From NCBI GenBank assembly GCA_964390645.1, contig CAYMLL010000138.1:1-18983 (forward strand): a stretch of 18,983 nt of DNA. Reading direction: 5' to 3'. The stretch is from CAYMLL01 sp964390645 (GTDB lineage Bacteria > Planctomycetota > UBA8108). A program made the translations under genes and the position numbers. Positions 6,423-15,252 of the stretch are shown here, in pieces. Under the pieces are notes generated by a model. It was not told where the DNA came from and made no database searches. It saw only the letters and a list, made by a program, of their open reading frames with translations. How positions within the stretch are numbered: position 1 is the stretch's first letter; each line of letters begins with the position of its first letter.

Positions 6423-9400
6423 TCAATCCAGGTATGCGAACTCGTTGAGATTCAGCGCCATCAGACAGAAGTACTTCAGCGCCTCGCTGTCCGGGACCCC
6501 CTCCTTGCGGAAGTCCTCGATCAACGCGACGCCACGGGCGACTTCCGCGTCGCGGACCGGACGACCACAGACGAGTCGCAAGGCCCTGCCGACCTGCCGG
6601 GCGACCTGATCACCGGCCTCCGTGCGCAAACGCTCGGCGAAGACGGCAGCCGAGTCGTTGAGAAACTTGCTGTTCAACATCGTCAGCGCCTGGGTGGGCA
6701 CGGTCGTCGTGAAACGAACAGCGCAGCTCGAGTCGGTATCGGCGAGGTCGTGCGCCGCCAGCATCGGCGGCACGAGAGAGCGCTTGATGAAGATGTAGAC
6801 GCTGCGACGGTTCTGCTCCTCGACAGAGGAACGCCCCCATACCGAACGGGGTCTCGAAGCGGTCTGCAGGACGTGGGGCGACACCTCCGGGTAGAAGCTC
6901 GGGCCGCCCATCTTGAGGTTGAGCGTGCCGCGGACGGACAGGATCGAGTCGCGGATCTCCTCTGCCGTGAGGCGACGCATGTCGAAGCGCCAGTAGAGGT
7001 TGTTCTCCGGGTCCAACGCCAGCCCCTTGTCGTTGTCGAGCGAAGCCATGCGATAGGTGTTCGACAGGAGGAGCAGCTTGTGCATGGCCTTGAGCCGCCA
7101 GCCTCGAGCACGCACCTCGCAGGCCAGCCAGTCGAGCAGGTCGGGATGGGTCGGCAACTCGCCCTGCCGTCCGAAATCGTTCGAGGATGGCGTGATTCCA
7201 CGGCCGAAGTGGAACTGCCAGAGACGGTTGGCGATGGCACGAGGGGTCAAGAAGTTCTCGTCGCTGACGAGCCACTGGGCGAAGATCCGGCGCTTGCCCG
7301 AAGTCCGGGCATCCTTCGGTGCCTCGGGAATCACCGGCGCCTTGCCGCCGAACACGGCCGGGAACCCCGGCTCGACCTCCTTGCCGACGGAGTGGGGGCT
7401 CCCCCGGACGAACACGTGTGTCTTGGAGCGTCCGCGCTCGGCGACCACGAGAGCCTTGTACTTCGCTTCCGCGTCGTCGATCGTGCGTTTTCGGCTCTCG
7501 GAGAGGCGCCGCACCAGATCAGCGTAGCGAGCCGCCTTCTCCTGACCGATGACCCGTTCGCCGTGCTCGCGGATAAGGTCCACGATCCCGACTTCGAAGC
7601 CGCCGGAAAGTCCGACGTCGATGTACTGTCCTCCGCCCGTCTGACGACAGTAGACGGCGATCACGTTGCGACCGACTCGCAGAGCGGCGCGGGCCTTCGC
7701 GTCGAGCTCGATGTGAAGATAGTCCGAACGGTGCCCGGAAAGCTTCTGCACGCTCTGACCGTTGAGAAAGACCTCGGCGTCCTCGTCGTGGTGAATATCG
7801 AGGAAGACCTGCGAAGGCCGACGCGTCAGCTCGAACTCGCGGAGCAGCCAGATCTCCCGGTTTTTCCAGGTCGTGTGAACGATCGACCCTGGCGTGCCAC
7901 GGGTCCCGAAGCCGCCGCGAGCCTCCTTCCAGTGCTTCTGCGGCTTGAAGTCCTGCTTCATCCAGCCGCCGCCCGGATTGCGACGTGTCCAGAGCCATTT
8001 CTGAGGCTCCCTGGAGCGAGCGTCGCCCACGATCTCGACCCGGCCGCTCTCGACACTCGCCGCGCTCAGAGAGCGGCGGCGGAGGTCGACGCCGGACCAC
8101 TCGAGCGACAGCTCCGGCTGCGAGTAGGAGTTGAAGTACTCGAGGCGAACCGGCAGCAGGCCTGCCCGCAGACTGGCGGTCGCGGAGCCCTGTTGACGCC
8201 CCTTGCCGTCCTTCTCCAGGACCTTCTTGCCGTCGATGAGAAGCCGCGCGCCTTCGCTCGACTCGAGAAAGAACTCGTACTCGCCTTCTCTCGGCACCCG
8301 CAGCTTGCCATCGAACACGAGGCCGATCGCGTGCTTTCGTGAGGCCGGCTCGAGTGTGAAGTAGTTGTGCGTCAGCCTCCCCGCCGCCTCATGCTTGAGG
8401 ATATCGAACTCGGGCAGCGCCTCCCAGGTATCACGGTAGAAGCGATAGTGAAGATCGACGATATCGCTGCTGCTCGTCGTCTCGACCACCACGTCGTCGT
8501 GCTTCTTCGCGGCGGCCTTGAATCCCTCCTGGAGCGCGAAGATCTCGGAGTAGAGGCGAGCCTCCTCGGACTCCTTCTTCCACCGACGCTCGGCGACCTC
8601 CTTGACCTGCTCGTCATCGAGCAGCTCTCGCTCGGCGCCGTCCCGCATGTCACTGACGTCCTGGAAGAACGCGAGCATGCGGTAATAGTCCTCCTGCGGG
8701 ATGGGATCCTTCTTGTGGTCGTGGCAGCGCGCGCACCCGATGGTCATCGCCATCGCCACCTGTGACGTCGTCGCGAGGATGCCGTCGAGAACATCGTACT
8801 TCGCGAGCTTGCGGTCCGCAGGCTCGTCGTTCCAGATCCCGAGCCGGTAGAAGCCAGTAGCCGTGACGGTCTCCGCGCTGACGTCATCGAGCTCGTCGCC
8901 GGCAATCTGCTCCTGAAGGAAACGATCGTAGGGCTTGTCGTCGTTGAAGGAGGAGATGACGTAATCACGGTAGCGCCACGCGTGAGGCTTCGGACTGTCG
9001 CGCTCGTAGCCGTGGGTCTCCGCGAAACGCACCAGATCCAGCCAGTGACGCCCCCACTTCTCGCCGTAGCGCGGCGACTCGAGCAGACGATCGACGAGCT
9101 CCTCGTAGGCGTCGGGCGAGGGGTCGGCGAGGAAGGCGTCGATTTCCTCGGGCGTCGGCGGCAAGCCGGTCAGGTCGTAGTACACGCGACGGATCAGCGC
9201 GACCTTCTGTGCGGGGGGCGATGGACCGAGGCCCTTCTGCTCGAGCTTCGCCAGGATGAAGGCGTCGATGGGGCTCTTCACCCAGTCCTTGCGCTCGACG
9301 TCGGGCGCAGCCGGCCGCTCCAGTGGCCGGTAGGCCCACCAGTCGCCGTTCTCCGGCGCTCCGGACCCCCCGTCCACGACCACAGGCTCCTCGGCGACGC

Positions 9401-9845
9401 CCGGGTACGGAGCGCCCATCCGGACCCACTGCGTCAGCGTCGCGATGGCCGCGTCCGGAAGCTTGCCCTCGGGGGGCATCTGGTGATCGTCGTCCTTGTA
9501 GCTGATCATCTCGAGAAGGCGGCTCTTCTCGAGGTTCCCGGTATCGATGGCCGGGCCGACGTCGCCGCCGAGCACCGCGCCGCCGCGGGTCGTCAGCCGC
9601 AGACCGCCCTTGATGCGCTTGCGCCCGCCGTGGCACTTGAAGCACTTCGTCTCCAGAAGCGGCAGCACCTTCGCGGCGAAGAACTCAGCCTCCTGCTGCG
9701 AGGGCTCACGATCTTCGGGCCCGACGGGATCCGGCGAGTTCACCGCTCCGAGCACAGCCCATAGCGCCAGGCCCACCACCGTCGGAAGGACCGTCGAGAA
9801 CACGGCTCCCGCGGATCCTCTCATCACTTCGTGCTTTTTCACCAC
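6423..9845 (-). CDS. PSCyt1-DUF1549-PA14-DUF1553 planctomycete cytochrome-type protein
   Basis: A large (about 1140 residue) envelope protein. A hydrophobic N-terminal segment (about 14-36) is a signal or anchor. The PSCyt1 domain has the haem-c motif CFKCH (68-72) and a likely distal ligand in HQMPPEG (121-127). DUF1549/PSCyt2 runs from SPIDAFILAKLEQKGL (191) to about 400, includes LTGLPPTPEEIDAFL and a second CxxCH, CARCHDHKKDP (371-381). A PA14-like domain with EGEYEFFLESSEGARLLIDG spans about 490-590. A galactose-binding/jelly-roll-like segment (IWLLREFELTRRPSQVFLDI) spans about 660-750. DUF1553/PSD1 runs from about 850 to the end, with TPRAIANRLWQFHFGRGI. Electron transfer or polysaccharide handling has been suggested for such proteins; neither is proven. 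The start is taken as GTG 9845 (GGAAGA five bases upstream); GTG 9842 and ATG 9824 are alternatives. It pairs with the DUF1501 gene 20 bases downstream. Confidence 0.93.
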   Translation of the reverse strand: MVKKHEVMRGSAGAVFSTVLPTVVGLALWAVLGAVNSPDPVGPEDREPSQQEAEFFAAKVLPLLETKCFKCHGGRKRIKGGLRLTTRGGAVLGGDVGPAIDTGNLEKSRLLEMISYKDDDHQMPPEGKLPDAAIATLTQWVRMGAPYPGVAEEPVVVDGGSGAPENGDWWAYRPLERPAAPDVERKDWVKSPIDAFILAKLEQKGLGPSPPAQKVALIRRVYYDLTGLPPTPEEIDAFLADPSPDAYEELVDRLLESPRYGEKWGRHWLDLVRFAETHGYERDSPKPHAWRYRDYVISSFNDDKPYDRFLQEQIAGDELDDVSAETVTATGFYRLGIWNDEPADRKLAKYDVLDGILATTSQVAMAMTIGCARCHDHKKDPIPQEDYYRMLAFFQDVSDMRDGAERELLDDEQVKEVAERRWKKESEEARLYSEIFALQEGFKAAAKKHDDVVVETTSSSDIVDLHYRFYRDTWEALPEFDILKHEAAGRLTHNYFTLEPASRKHAIGLVFDGKLRVPREGEYEFFLESSEGARLLIDGKKVLEKDGKGRQQGSATASLRAGLLPVRLEYFNSYSQPELSLEWSGVDLRRRSLSAASVESGRVEIVGDARSREPQKWLWTRRNPGGGWMKQDFKPQKHWKEARGGFGTRGTPGSIVHTTWKNREIWLLREFELTRRPSQVFLDIHHDEDAEVFLNGQSVQKLSGHRSDYLHIELDAKARAALRVGRNVIAVYCRQTGGGQYIDVGLSGGFEVGIVDLIREHGERVIGQEKAARYADLVRRLSESRKRTIDDAEAKYKALVVAERGRSKTHVFVRGSPHSVGKEVEPGFPAVFGGKAPVIPEAPKDARTSGKRRIFAQWLVSDENFLTPRAIANRLWQFHFGRGITPSSNDFGRQGELPTHPDLLDWLACEVRARGWRLKAMHKLLLLSNTYRMASLDNDKGLALDPENNLYWRFDMRRLTAEEIRDSILSVRGTLNLKMGGPSFYPEVSPHVLQTASRPRSVWGRSSVEEQNRRSVYIFIKRSLVPPMLAAHDLADTDSSCAVRFTTTVPTQALTMLNSKFLNDSAAVFAERLRTEAGDQVARQVGRALRLVCGRPVRDAEVARGVALIEDFRKEGVPDSEALKYFCLMALNLNEFAYLD

Positions 9846-9931
9846 GTCAGTCTTCCAGGCTTCCAGGCCGCTCTCGTCTCGGACGGCGATCGCGCCGCTG
9901 GACAGTTTTCCGGAACACCGGCCTGGAACTC

Positions 9932-9960
9932 AAGATAGAGCATAAACCAGGCAGGCTCAA
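9932..9960 (-). promoter_or_regulatory. Sigma70-like promoter for the PSCyt1-DUF1501 unit
   Basis: On the minus strand TTGAGC (9960-9955, four of six) is followed after exactly 17 bases by TATCTT (9937-9932, four of six). It sits in a short AT-richer stretch of an otherwise GC-rich gap, with transcription predicted to start near 9925 and an untranslated leader of about 80 bases before GTG 9845. Confidence 0.5.
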
Positions 9961-10320
9961 GCACATCCCGAAGGACCTGGACACGCGGTATCGACTTCGC
10001 TCCCCGAACAAACTCCCCTCGCGACGTCGAGGAACGATCCGGACCGCTGCCCGAGGACCCGACGACGGAGACGCCGGAGTCCGTCCGTGCCCGGAGCTCT
10101 CGCTGCTCGTGCCGCCCGGGCCGGGCGGGGAAACCTCCCGCGCGCAGAGGCGTCGAAGCACCACGCTTCCTGCCCGGTCGGGTGCCCGATCCGCTGCGTC
10201 GTCGCGACGCGGGCACGGACCGTCCCGAGGAACGCGGCTCCCTCTCAACCGGCTCGGAGCGCCCATCTGGCCTGCACCTCGTCACGTCGCCACAACGCTC
10301 GAGATCCTCCTTCCCGGAGC

Positions 10321-10340
10321 GCGACGCTGCACCGCGTCGC
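10321..10340 (-). terminator. Hairpin after the MOA-like gene, possible transcription end
   Basis: A perfect 7-base stem, GCGACGC (10321-10327) with GCGTCGC (10334-10340), around a six-base loop. It lies about 67-86 bases after the stop of the last gene of the upstream unit. No T-run follows, so intrinsic termination is not demonstrated; position is the main argument. Confidence 0.35.
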
Positions 10341-10406
10341 CCCACAACGGTGTCGGAATCGCGAACCCGGTGAACGGCCTTGGTATCCGGGAAACTGGAC
10401 GCGGGT

Positions 10407-10874
10407 CTACGCGATCAACAGCGACAGGCCACCCTGGTTGTGCTCCACCGGGTGAATCGACCCGTCCTGAGGCTCCACCCAGACGAAAACCGAGCCTTCG
10501 AGCAGCGCCCAGTTGACCGCGTGAAAGACGTCGGGCACCCAGTTGAAGTAGCCCCATGCGATGCCGACACACATCGACGACGTGACGTGACTCATCCGCC
10601 GCCCCTTGAGCGCCGCCAGTCCCTTGAACACGAAAGCGTAGTCGTCGCAGTCGAAGGACTCGTCCTTCGCCGCCGCGCTGCGCAAGGACCGAGCGCGGAG
10701 CAGGTCCTCGATCTCGGTGCGGGACGGCAGGTAGAACCGATTGTCCGAGAACCCGGCGTAGGTCCTGCGAGAGGTTGCCCAGCAGCCTCGAAGCATGCGC
10801 CCTACCCGCTGCTTCACCTGACGGACAGTGAGGTAGCGAGCGTCTTCCGGCCCGGACGTTCCTCCGGCTTTCAT
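10407..10874 (-). CDS. Small protein resembling the MOA lectin cysteine-protease domain
   Basis: A 155-residue protein with no signal peptide or membrane segment, so probably cytoplasmic. FDCDDYAFVFKG (74-85) places a cysteine, Cys76, at the start of a helix as in papain/transglutaminase-like folds. HAVNWALLEG supplies His118, and VFVWVEPQDGSI supplies Glu134. The C-to-H distance of 42 and H-to-E distance of 16 agree closely with the Cys-His-Glu triad I recall for the C-terminal protease domain of Marasmius oreades agglutinin (215, 257, 274). YLPSRTEIEDLL (48-59) precedes the Cys helix. No lectin domain is attached. The match is by motif and spacing from memory, not by search; a BTLCP-type transglutaminase-like protein is the main alternative. 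The ATG at 10874 overlaps the PqaA stop (ATGA), and GAAGG lies just upstream, so it is translated together with the lipoprotein gene. Confidence 0.6.
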   Translation of the reverse strand: MKAGGTSGPEDARYLTVRQVKQRVGRMLRGCWATSRRTYAGFSDNRFYLPSRTEIEDLLRARSLRSAAAKDESFDCDDYAFVFKGLAALKGRRMSHVTSSMCVGIAWGYFNWVPDVFHAVNWALLEGSVFVWVEPQDGSIHPVEHNQGGLSLLIA

Positions 10875-12367
10875 TCGCCTTCGGACGGATTCTCCCTCAG
10901 CTCCTCGAGCTTGTCGCGATGCGGCAGCACGTCCGGCACGACGCGCACGGCCGTCGTCAGCTTCAACGGCACGGGTCCCTTGCCCACCCACGTGAGCTCG
11001 ACGAAGTAGGCGGTCCAGCCTTTCTCGGGTGCAGCCACTCGACCGACGAATGCGCCGTCGGTGTCCGCTTCGATCGGCGTCGAGGTGTAGGCGCTGCCGA
11101 TGCTCTCCTTGCGAAAATCACGCGCCTGCGGATTCGTCGCCTGCCAGAGCTTCACCGCGCTCGGTCGATCTGCAGCCGTGACCCGAATACCGCCGTCGTC
11201 CTCGAACTTCCAGTCGAAGCGAGGTCGGGGCGTGCCGGTCGTCACAGCGAGGAAGTACGCCGCGACCGTCTCGATCGCGTCAGAATCACCGAGCCCGTGA
11301 TCCGTGTTGGGGACGTAGCGGAGATACTTCTCGCCCTCGAGATCGTCGAAGTAGAACCGCGATGAGTCCGGCAAGAAGAACTGGTCTCCTGCCGAATTGA
11401 GGATCAGCTTCGGCATCTTCAGCCGGTCGCGGTAGAAGTACGGATCGACGAGCTTGATCAGCTTCAGGTACTGGGGATCCTTGCGGCGCTTCATGATTCC
11501 GTTGCGAACATAGTCGCCGACGGCCGGAGCCCAGAAACCGTAAGCCGCGAGGTGATGCTCCATGGACGGGATCGTATTGACGACATCGATGACGATCGGC
11601 ACGATCGCGACAACCCGCTTGTCGACCGCCCCGGTCAGCCACGTCGTCCAGCCGCGCTTCGAGCCTCCAGCGACCACGAAGCGGTCCACCCGCAGCTTGC
11701 CGCCGTCGTCGGAGGCGAGGAGCTGCTGGCAGGCGTCCATCGCCTTCACGGCGCTCTTCACCATCGGCCAGCGTGCCAGCCACGTCTGATCGCCGGTATC
11801 CATGTACTTGTTCCACGTGTGCGCGATGAGGTCGTCCTCCCAGCGCTTGCGTCCGTCGTCGGAAAACGCCAGTGGCTGGTTCGGCACCATGGAGAGCCCC
11901 ACGACGATCGACCCGGTGGTCTTCGCGAGGCCCAGCGTCTTGCCGTCGGGAGCCTTCGGCGTGCCCCGGCCGTTGCTGCCGCCTCCGATGACCAGCAGCG
12001 CCGTGCGCTTGCGACCCTTCGGAGGCCGGGCCCGGGCAGAGTCCGGCACGACGATCGTCACCCAGTGCTGCCACAGGGTGCGATCCACCTCCTTCGCGGA
12101 GCGCCAGCGCTGCGACGTCATGTCGAGAACGTACATCGTCGCGCCCTCGGCGCGGGCTTTCGACAGGAGCTTCCAGCGAAAGGCCCCGTCCTTGTGCCGC
12201 ACGTAGTCGCGCAGGGAGGTCTCCTTGGAGAGCCCCCTGGGGCCGGTCGCCGCGGGCTTCGCCGCGCCTCCCTCCCGGACCGTCGGCACCTTCGCGCAAG
12301 ACACCAGGGTGAGCACCGCCACCGACACCATCAGTACCGTCAACGTCCCTCGCATTGTTCGCCTCAT
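10871..12367 (-). CDS. PqaA-family (PhoPQ-activated pathogenicity-related) lipoprotein, alpha/beta hydrolase
   Basis: A 498-residue member of the PhoPQ_related family (PF10142), an alpha/beta-hydrolase-like group whose substrate is unknown. The N-terminus is a lipoprotein signal with lipobox LVSC and Cys24, so the mature protein should be lipid-anchored in the envelope. Family landmarks are LRDYVRHKDGAFRWKLLSK (52-70), MTSQRWRSAKEVDRTLWQHW (83-102) and LLVIGGGSNG (124-133). The nucleophile-elbow candidate is VVAGGSKRGW (Ser236), the acid lies in LNSAGDQFF (Asp328), and the histidine in YVPNTDHGLGDSD (His357). The ATG at 12367 has GAGGAG nine bases upstream and overlaps the stop of the symporter fusion (ATGA). 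The frame is open further upstream to 12913, but that part lies within the symporter gene and is not protein-like. The next gene overlaps its stop in the same way. Confidence 0.92.
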   Translation of the reverse strand: MRRTMRGTLTVLMVSVAVLTLVSCAKVPTVREGGAAKPAATGPRGLSKETSLRDYVRHKDGAFRWKLLSKARAEGATMYVLDMTSQRWRSAKEVDRTLWQHWVTIVVPDSARARPPKGRKRTALLVIGGGSNGRGTPKAPDGKTLGLAKTTGSIVVGLSMVPNQPLAFSDDGRKRWEDDLIAHTWNKYMDTGDQTWLARWPMVKSAVKAMDACQQLLASDDGGKLRVDRFVVAGGSKRGWTTWLTGAVDKRVVAIVPIVIDVVNTIPSMEHHLAAYGFWAPAVGDYVRNGIMKRRKDPQYLKLIKLVDPYFYRDRLKMPKLILNSAGDQFFLPDSSRFYFDDLEGEKYLRYVPNTDHGLGDSDAIETVAAYFLAVTTGTPRPRFDWKFEDDGGIRVTAADRPSAVKLWQATNPQARDFRKESIGSAYTSTPIEADTDGAFVGRVAAPEKGWTAYFVELTWVGKGPVPLKLTTAVRVVPDVLPHRDKLEELRENPSEGE

Positions 12368-15252
12368 CTGTTGACTCTCCTCGAGTCGTGAATTGTCAAC
12401 CCGTTCACATCGTGTGCGCTCACCGGAATCAGCCGGCTGACGAGCCCGCCCACGACAAGACAGGACCCGAGCGACAGTACGCCGTTGAGCAGGAAGTGGA
12501 GATCCGTGTACTCCTTCGCCACGTAGAGGACGGTCGCGCTCGCAAGCACGCCTATCCATGCGTGGAGAGCCGCAGGACGTCGCGTGAAAATACCGAGCGT
12601 GAAGAGGCCGCCGAGCGTGCCCAGGAGAAGCCCCATTATGTTCATGAACTCGTCCCAGAGATACTTGATATCGAGCGTCGCCATCATCAGGGCGGAGACC
12701 GTACCGACGGCACCCACAACCACGATCGCGATACGGGCGAAGCGCATCCTCCTGATTTCGCTGACTTTCGGGGCGAGGCGACCGTAGAAATCGGTGGTCA
12801 ACGCGGTCGAGATCGAGTGCATGCTCGAGTCGAGGCTCGACATCGTCGCGGCAAAGACGCCCGCGATGACCAGACCCGCGAGCCCCACCGGCATCTCCTG
12901 CGCGATGAACCACGGAAAGAGCTGGTCCGGCTTCTCGATCGGCACCAGTAACTCCGGTCGTGTGCGGTAGAAGACCCAGAGCGCCGAGCCGACGAAGAAG
13001 AACAGGATCGACGCGGGGATCACCAGGAGCGCGTTGGTCCAGATGGCGCGCCGCGCCTGGCGCTCGTCGGCAACGGACATGTAACGCTGGATCACCGACT
13101 GGTCGCTGATGTAGGGCAGGACCGAGTTGAACACCGCGCCGAGCAGGATCACGAGGATGCCGTCCTTGGCCCAGCTCAGATCATGACGGTGGAAGTTCGA
13201 GATCATGTCGAGCTTGTGGGCGTTCCAGGCGCTGTCGACGATTCCCGTCAGGCCACCCTCGACGTGCCAGGCCATGATCAGCACGGCCGCCAGCGCTCCA
13301 CCGACGAGAACGACGACCTGGAGCACGTCGGTCCAGATGACGGCCTCGATGCCGCCGAGCACCGTGTAGAGCGTACTCAGGACACCCATGACGACGATGC
13401 AGAACATGACGTCGATGCCGGTCACCGCCGACAGCGCCAGCGCCGGTAGCAGGACGACGATGCCCATACGGCCGATCTGGAAGCAGATGAACGACGCGCT
13501 GCCGAAGAGCCGCACCGACACGTGGAAGCGCGCCTCGAGGTACTCGTACGCGCTCGTCACCTTCAGGCGGCGAAAGAACGGCAAGAACGCGTAGACGACG
13601 ATCGGCGCGGGCGCGACGATACCCATGTTGACGAGGAACCAGCTCCAGTCCGTTCCGTAGGCACGTGCCGGAATCGACAGGTAGGTGATCGCCGAGAGCA
13701 TGGTGCCGAAGATGCTCAGCCCGGCCGCCCACCACGGGACGCGACCGCGCGCGGTGAAGAAGTCCTCGGTCGTCGACTCCCGGTGCGCAAAGTGGAAGCC
13801 CATCCAGACCAGAGCCATGAGGTAGAGAGCCAGCACCAGCCAGTTCACTGCGCCGAACGAGACCTCGCCGCGGTCGATCCGGCCTGTCCAGACCCCGGGG
13901 GTGCGAACCCCGGGCGCGATCTCGCCGGACGCGACCACCACCCCGCCCTGCCAGCGGACCGCGGTCGTCGTCACGTGGCTTCCCGTTGGCACGCGATCCT
14001 CCGGATCGACGCCCGGACCCGACGGCTGACGCTCGTCCTCGGGAAAGACGCCGATCTTCGCCCACGCGTCCGTCACGGCATTGTACGACAGCACGTCGCG
14101 GCCGAAGCCGACGTGGTGATCGTAGAGGCGATCACTCTCCGCACGCAGACGAGCGACGCGCGCGGAATCTCCCGCCTTCAGGGCCGCGGCCATCTCCGTC
14201 GGAATCTCTCCCTCGCGACGCATCAGCACATCGCCCGCGGCGCCGCCGATCACGAGGATGTGCCCGCTACCCGTGGCGATCGCGGCGCCGGCCATGACAC
14301 ACCGTGGCAACACGTCGCCGTCGACACGGATGTCATCCAGTCGCCTCCAGCGCTTCGAGCCGGGCCGGAGCTTGTAGGCGTCGGTGTAGAGGTGAAACCC
14401 GGCCGCGTCACGACTGCGCCCGCTGAAGAGGAAGACGCAAGTCTCACGGCCATCGCTCTGCGCCACCGCGAGCGCATGGGTGCGCCCCGGTCCCGGCCAG
14501 GACGGCAGCCGCTCCCACCGCCACGGAGCCGTCTCCGTCACCGAGCGGCTCGAGAGATCGAGACGCCAGACGCTGTCGCTCGCGCCGCCGGCGTCCTCCC
14601 CGCCGAGAACGTAAATGTGACCGTCGACAAACGCTCCCGTGGCGTTCGTGCGCGCCTCGGGAAGTGCCGGAAGAGGCCGCACGTCGCTCTCGCTCTCTCC
14701 CGGGTAGACGACACGGTTCGAGACCACGACTTCTCCCCTCGCCGCGTCCCAGCGCAGGACGACGGGGGCCGCCAGGATCGTCTTCGTCGACTCGTAGGTC
14801 CTCGTAGCCTCGTCACGCACGTGCTCCTGCCGCTCGCCACCGATCGCGACGACGCCTCCGGGTGTCGACACGCAGACACAGTAGCCGACGGGACTCGCCA
14901 GCCGCGCCTTCGCCTGGAGCCAGATCGACTCGCCTCCTTCGTCCTGCGACGCGGTCAGAGCGAAGACGCGATCGTGATAAACCTTCGGAGACTGCCCTCC
15001 GTCCGTCGCCGGGTGCCACGGAACGCCTGCCGGGAAGTTGGCGCCGCCGGCGACGATCAGAACGTCGTCGTGGACCCCGACAACGGGACCGGCGAAGCCG
15101 TGCTCGTCGGGGAGCGACCGGAGCCGGGTCCAGGCGACACGGTCGTCGGAGGACGCGTCCTCGGAGCCGCCGCAGGCGGCGAGACAGAGGACGAGCGCGA
15201 GCGCGAACGTTCGCCCCGAGAGGAGAGCGATGAGAGCACCGCGCTGGACCAT
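12364..15252 (-). CDS. NanM-like cyclically permuted mutarotase fused to SSS-family sodium symporter
   Basis: A 962-residue fusion. After a signal with lipobox-like LCLAAC (Cys27), residues about 30-460 form a kelch-type propeller of the cyclically permuted mutarotase family: VLIVAGGANFPAGVPW, GGVVAIGGER, GHIYVLGGEDAGG, GHILVIGGAAGD. NanM in this family interconverts sialic acid anomers. From about 467 an SSS transporter begins with NWLVLALYLMALVWMGFHFA and continues with WWAAGLSIFGTMLSAITYLS, ISDQSVIQRYMSVADERQA (near 722) and the sodium-site region FAATMSSLDSSMHSISTALT (near 800). The N-out topology of SSS proteins would put the propeller outside the membrane, so it could present the preferred anomer to the carrier. 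Sialic acid or a related sugar is a guess. The ATG at 15252 is chosen for the signal peptide; its ribosome binding site is weak, and a frame-open ATG at 15381 is an alternative. The pqaA-like gene overlaps its stop. Confidence 0.88.
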   Translation of the reverse strand: MVQRGALIALLSGRTFALALVLCLAACGGSEDASSDDRVAWTRLRSLPDEHGFAGPVVGVHDDVLIVAGGANFPAGVPWHPATDGGQSPKVYHDRVFALTASQDEGGESIWLQAKARLASPVGYCVCVSTPGGVVAIGGERQEHVRDEATRTYESTKTILAAPVVLRWDAARGEVVVSNRVVYPGESESDVRPLPALPEARTNATGAFVDGHIYVLGGEDAGGASDSVWRLDLSSRSVTETAPWRWERLPSWPGPGRTHALAVAQSDGRETCVFLFSGRSRDAAGFHLYTDAYKLRPGSKRWRRLDDIRVDGDVLPRCVMAGAAIATGSGHILVIGGAAGDVLMRREGEIPTEMAAALKAGDSARVARLRAESDRLYDHHVGFGRDVLSYNAVTDAWAKIGVFPEDERQPSGPGVDPEDRVPTGSHVTTTAVRWQGGVVVASGEIAPGVRTPGVWTGRIDRGEVSFGAVNWLVLALYLMALVWMGFHFAHRESTTEDFFTARGRVPWWAAGLSIFGTMLSAITYLSIPARAYGTDWSWFLVNMGIVAPAPIVVYAFLPFFRRLKVTSAYEYLEARFHVSVRLFGSASFICFQIGRMGIVVLLPALALSAVTGIDVMFCIVVMGVLSTLYTVLGGIEAVIWTDVLQVVVLVGGALAAVLIMAWHVEGGLTGIVDSAWNAHKLDMISNFHRHDLSWAKDGILVILLGAVFNSVLPYISDQSVIQRYMSVADERQARRAIWTNALLVIPASILFFFVGSALWVFYRTRPELLVPIEKPDQLFPWFIAQEMPVGLAGLVIAGVFAATMSSLDSSMHSISTALTTDFYGRLAPKVSEIRRMRFARIAIVVVGAVGTVSALMMATLDIKYLWDEFMNIMGLLLGTLGGLFTLGIFTRRPAALHAWIGVLASATVLYVAKEYTDLHFLLNGVLSLGSCLVVGGLVSRLIPVSAHDVNGLTIHDSRRVNR

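Larger units (their letters stand above)
9846..10406. other. 561-base intergenic region between two minus-strand units
   Basis: No frame here looks like a gene: the minus-strand frame 9839-10345 and the plus-strand frames 10087-10455 and 10109-10516 are Arg/Ser/Pro-rich and lack recognisable domains. The left end holds the promoter at 9932-9960. The right part holds GC hairpins at 10321-10340 and at 10112-10128 (CCGCCC/GGGCGG, five-base loop). Nothing else is recognised. Confidence 0.65.

Noticed and set aside
12368..12913. Upstream extension of the PqaA-family frame
   Set aside because: It overlaps the symporter gene, has no homology, and would remove the lipoprotein signal that starts at 12367 after a good ribosome binding site.
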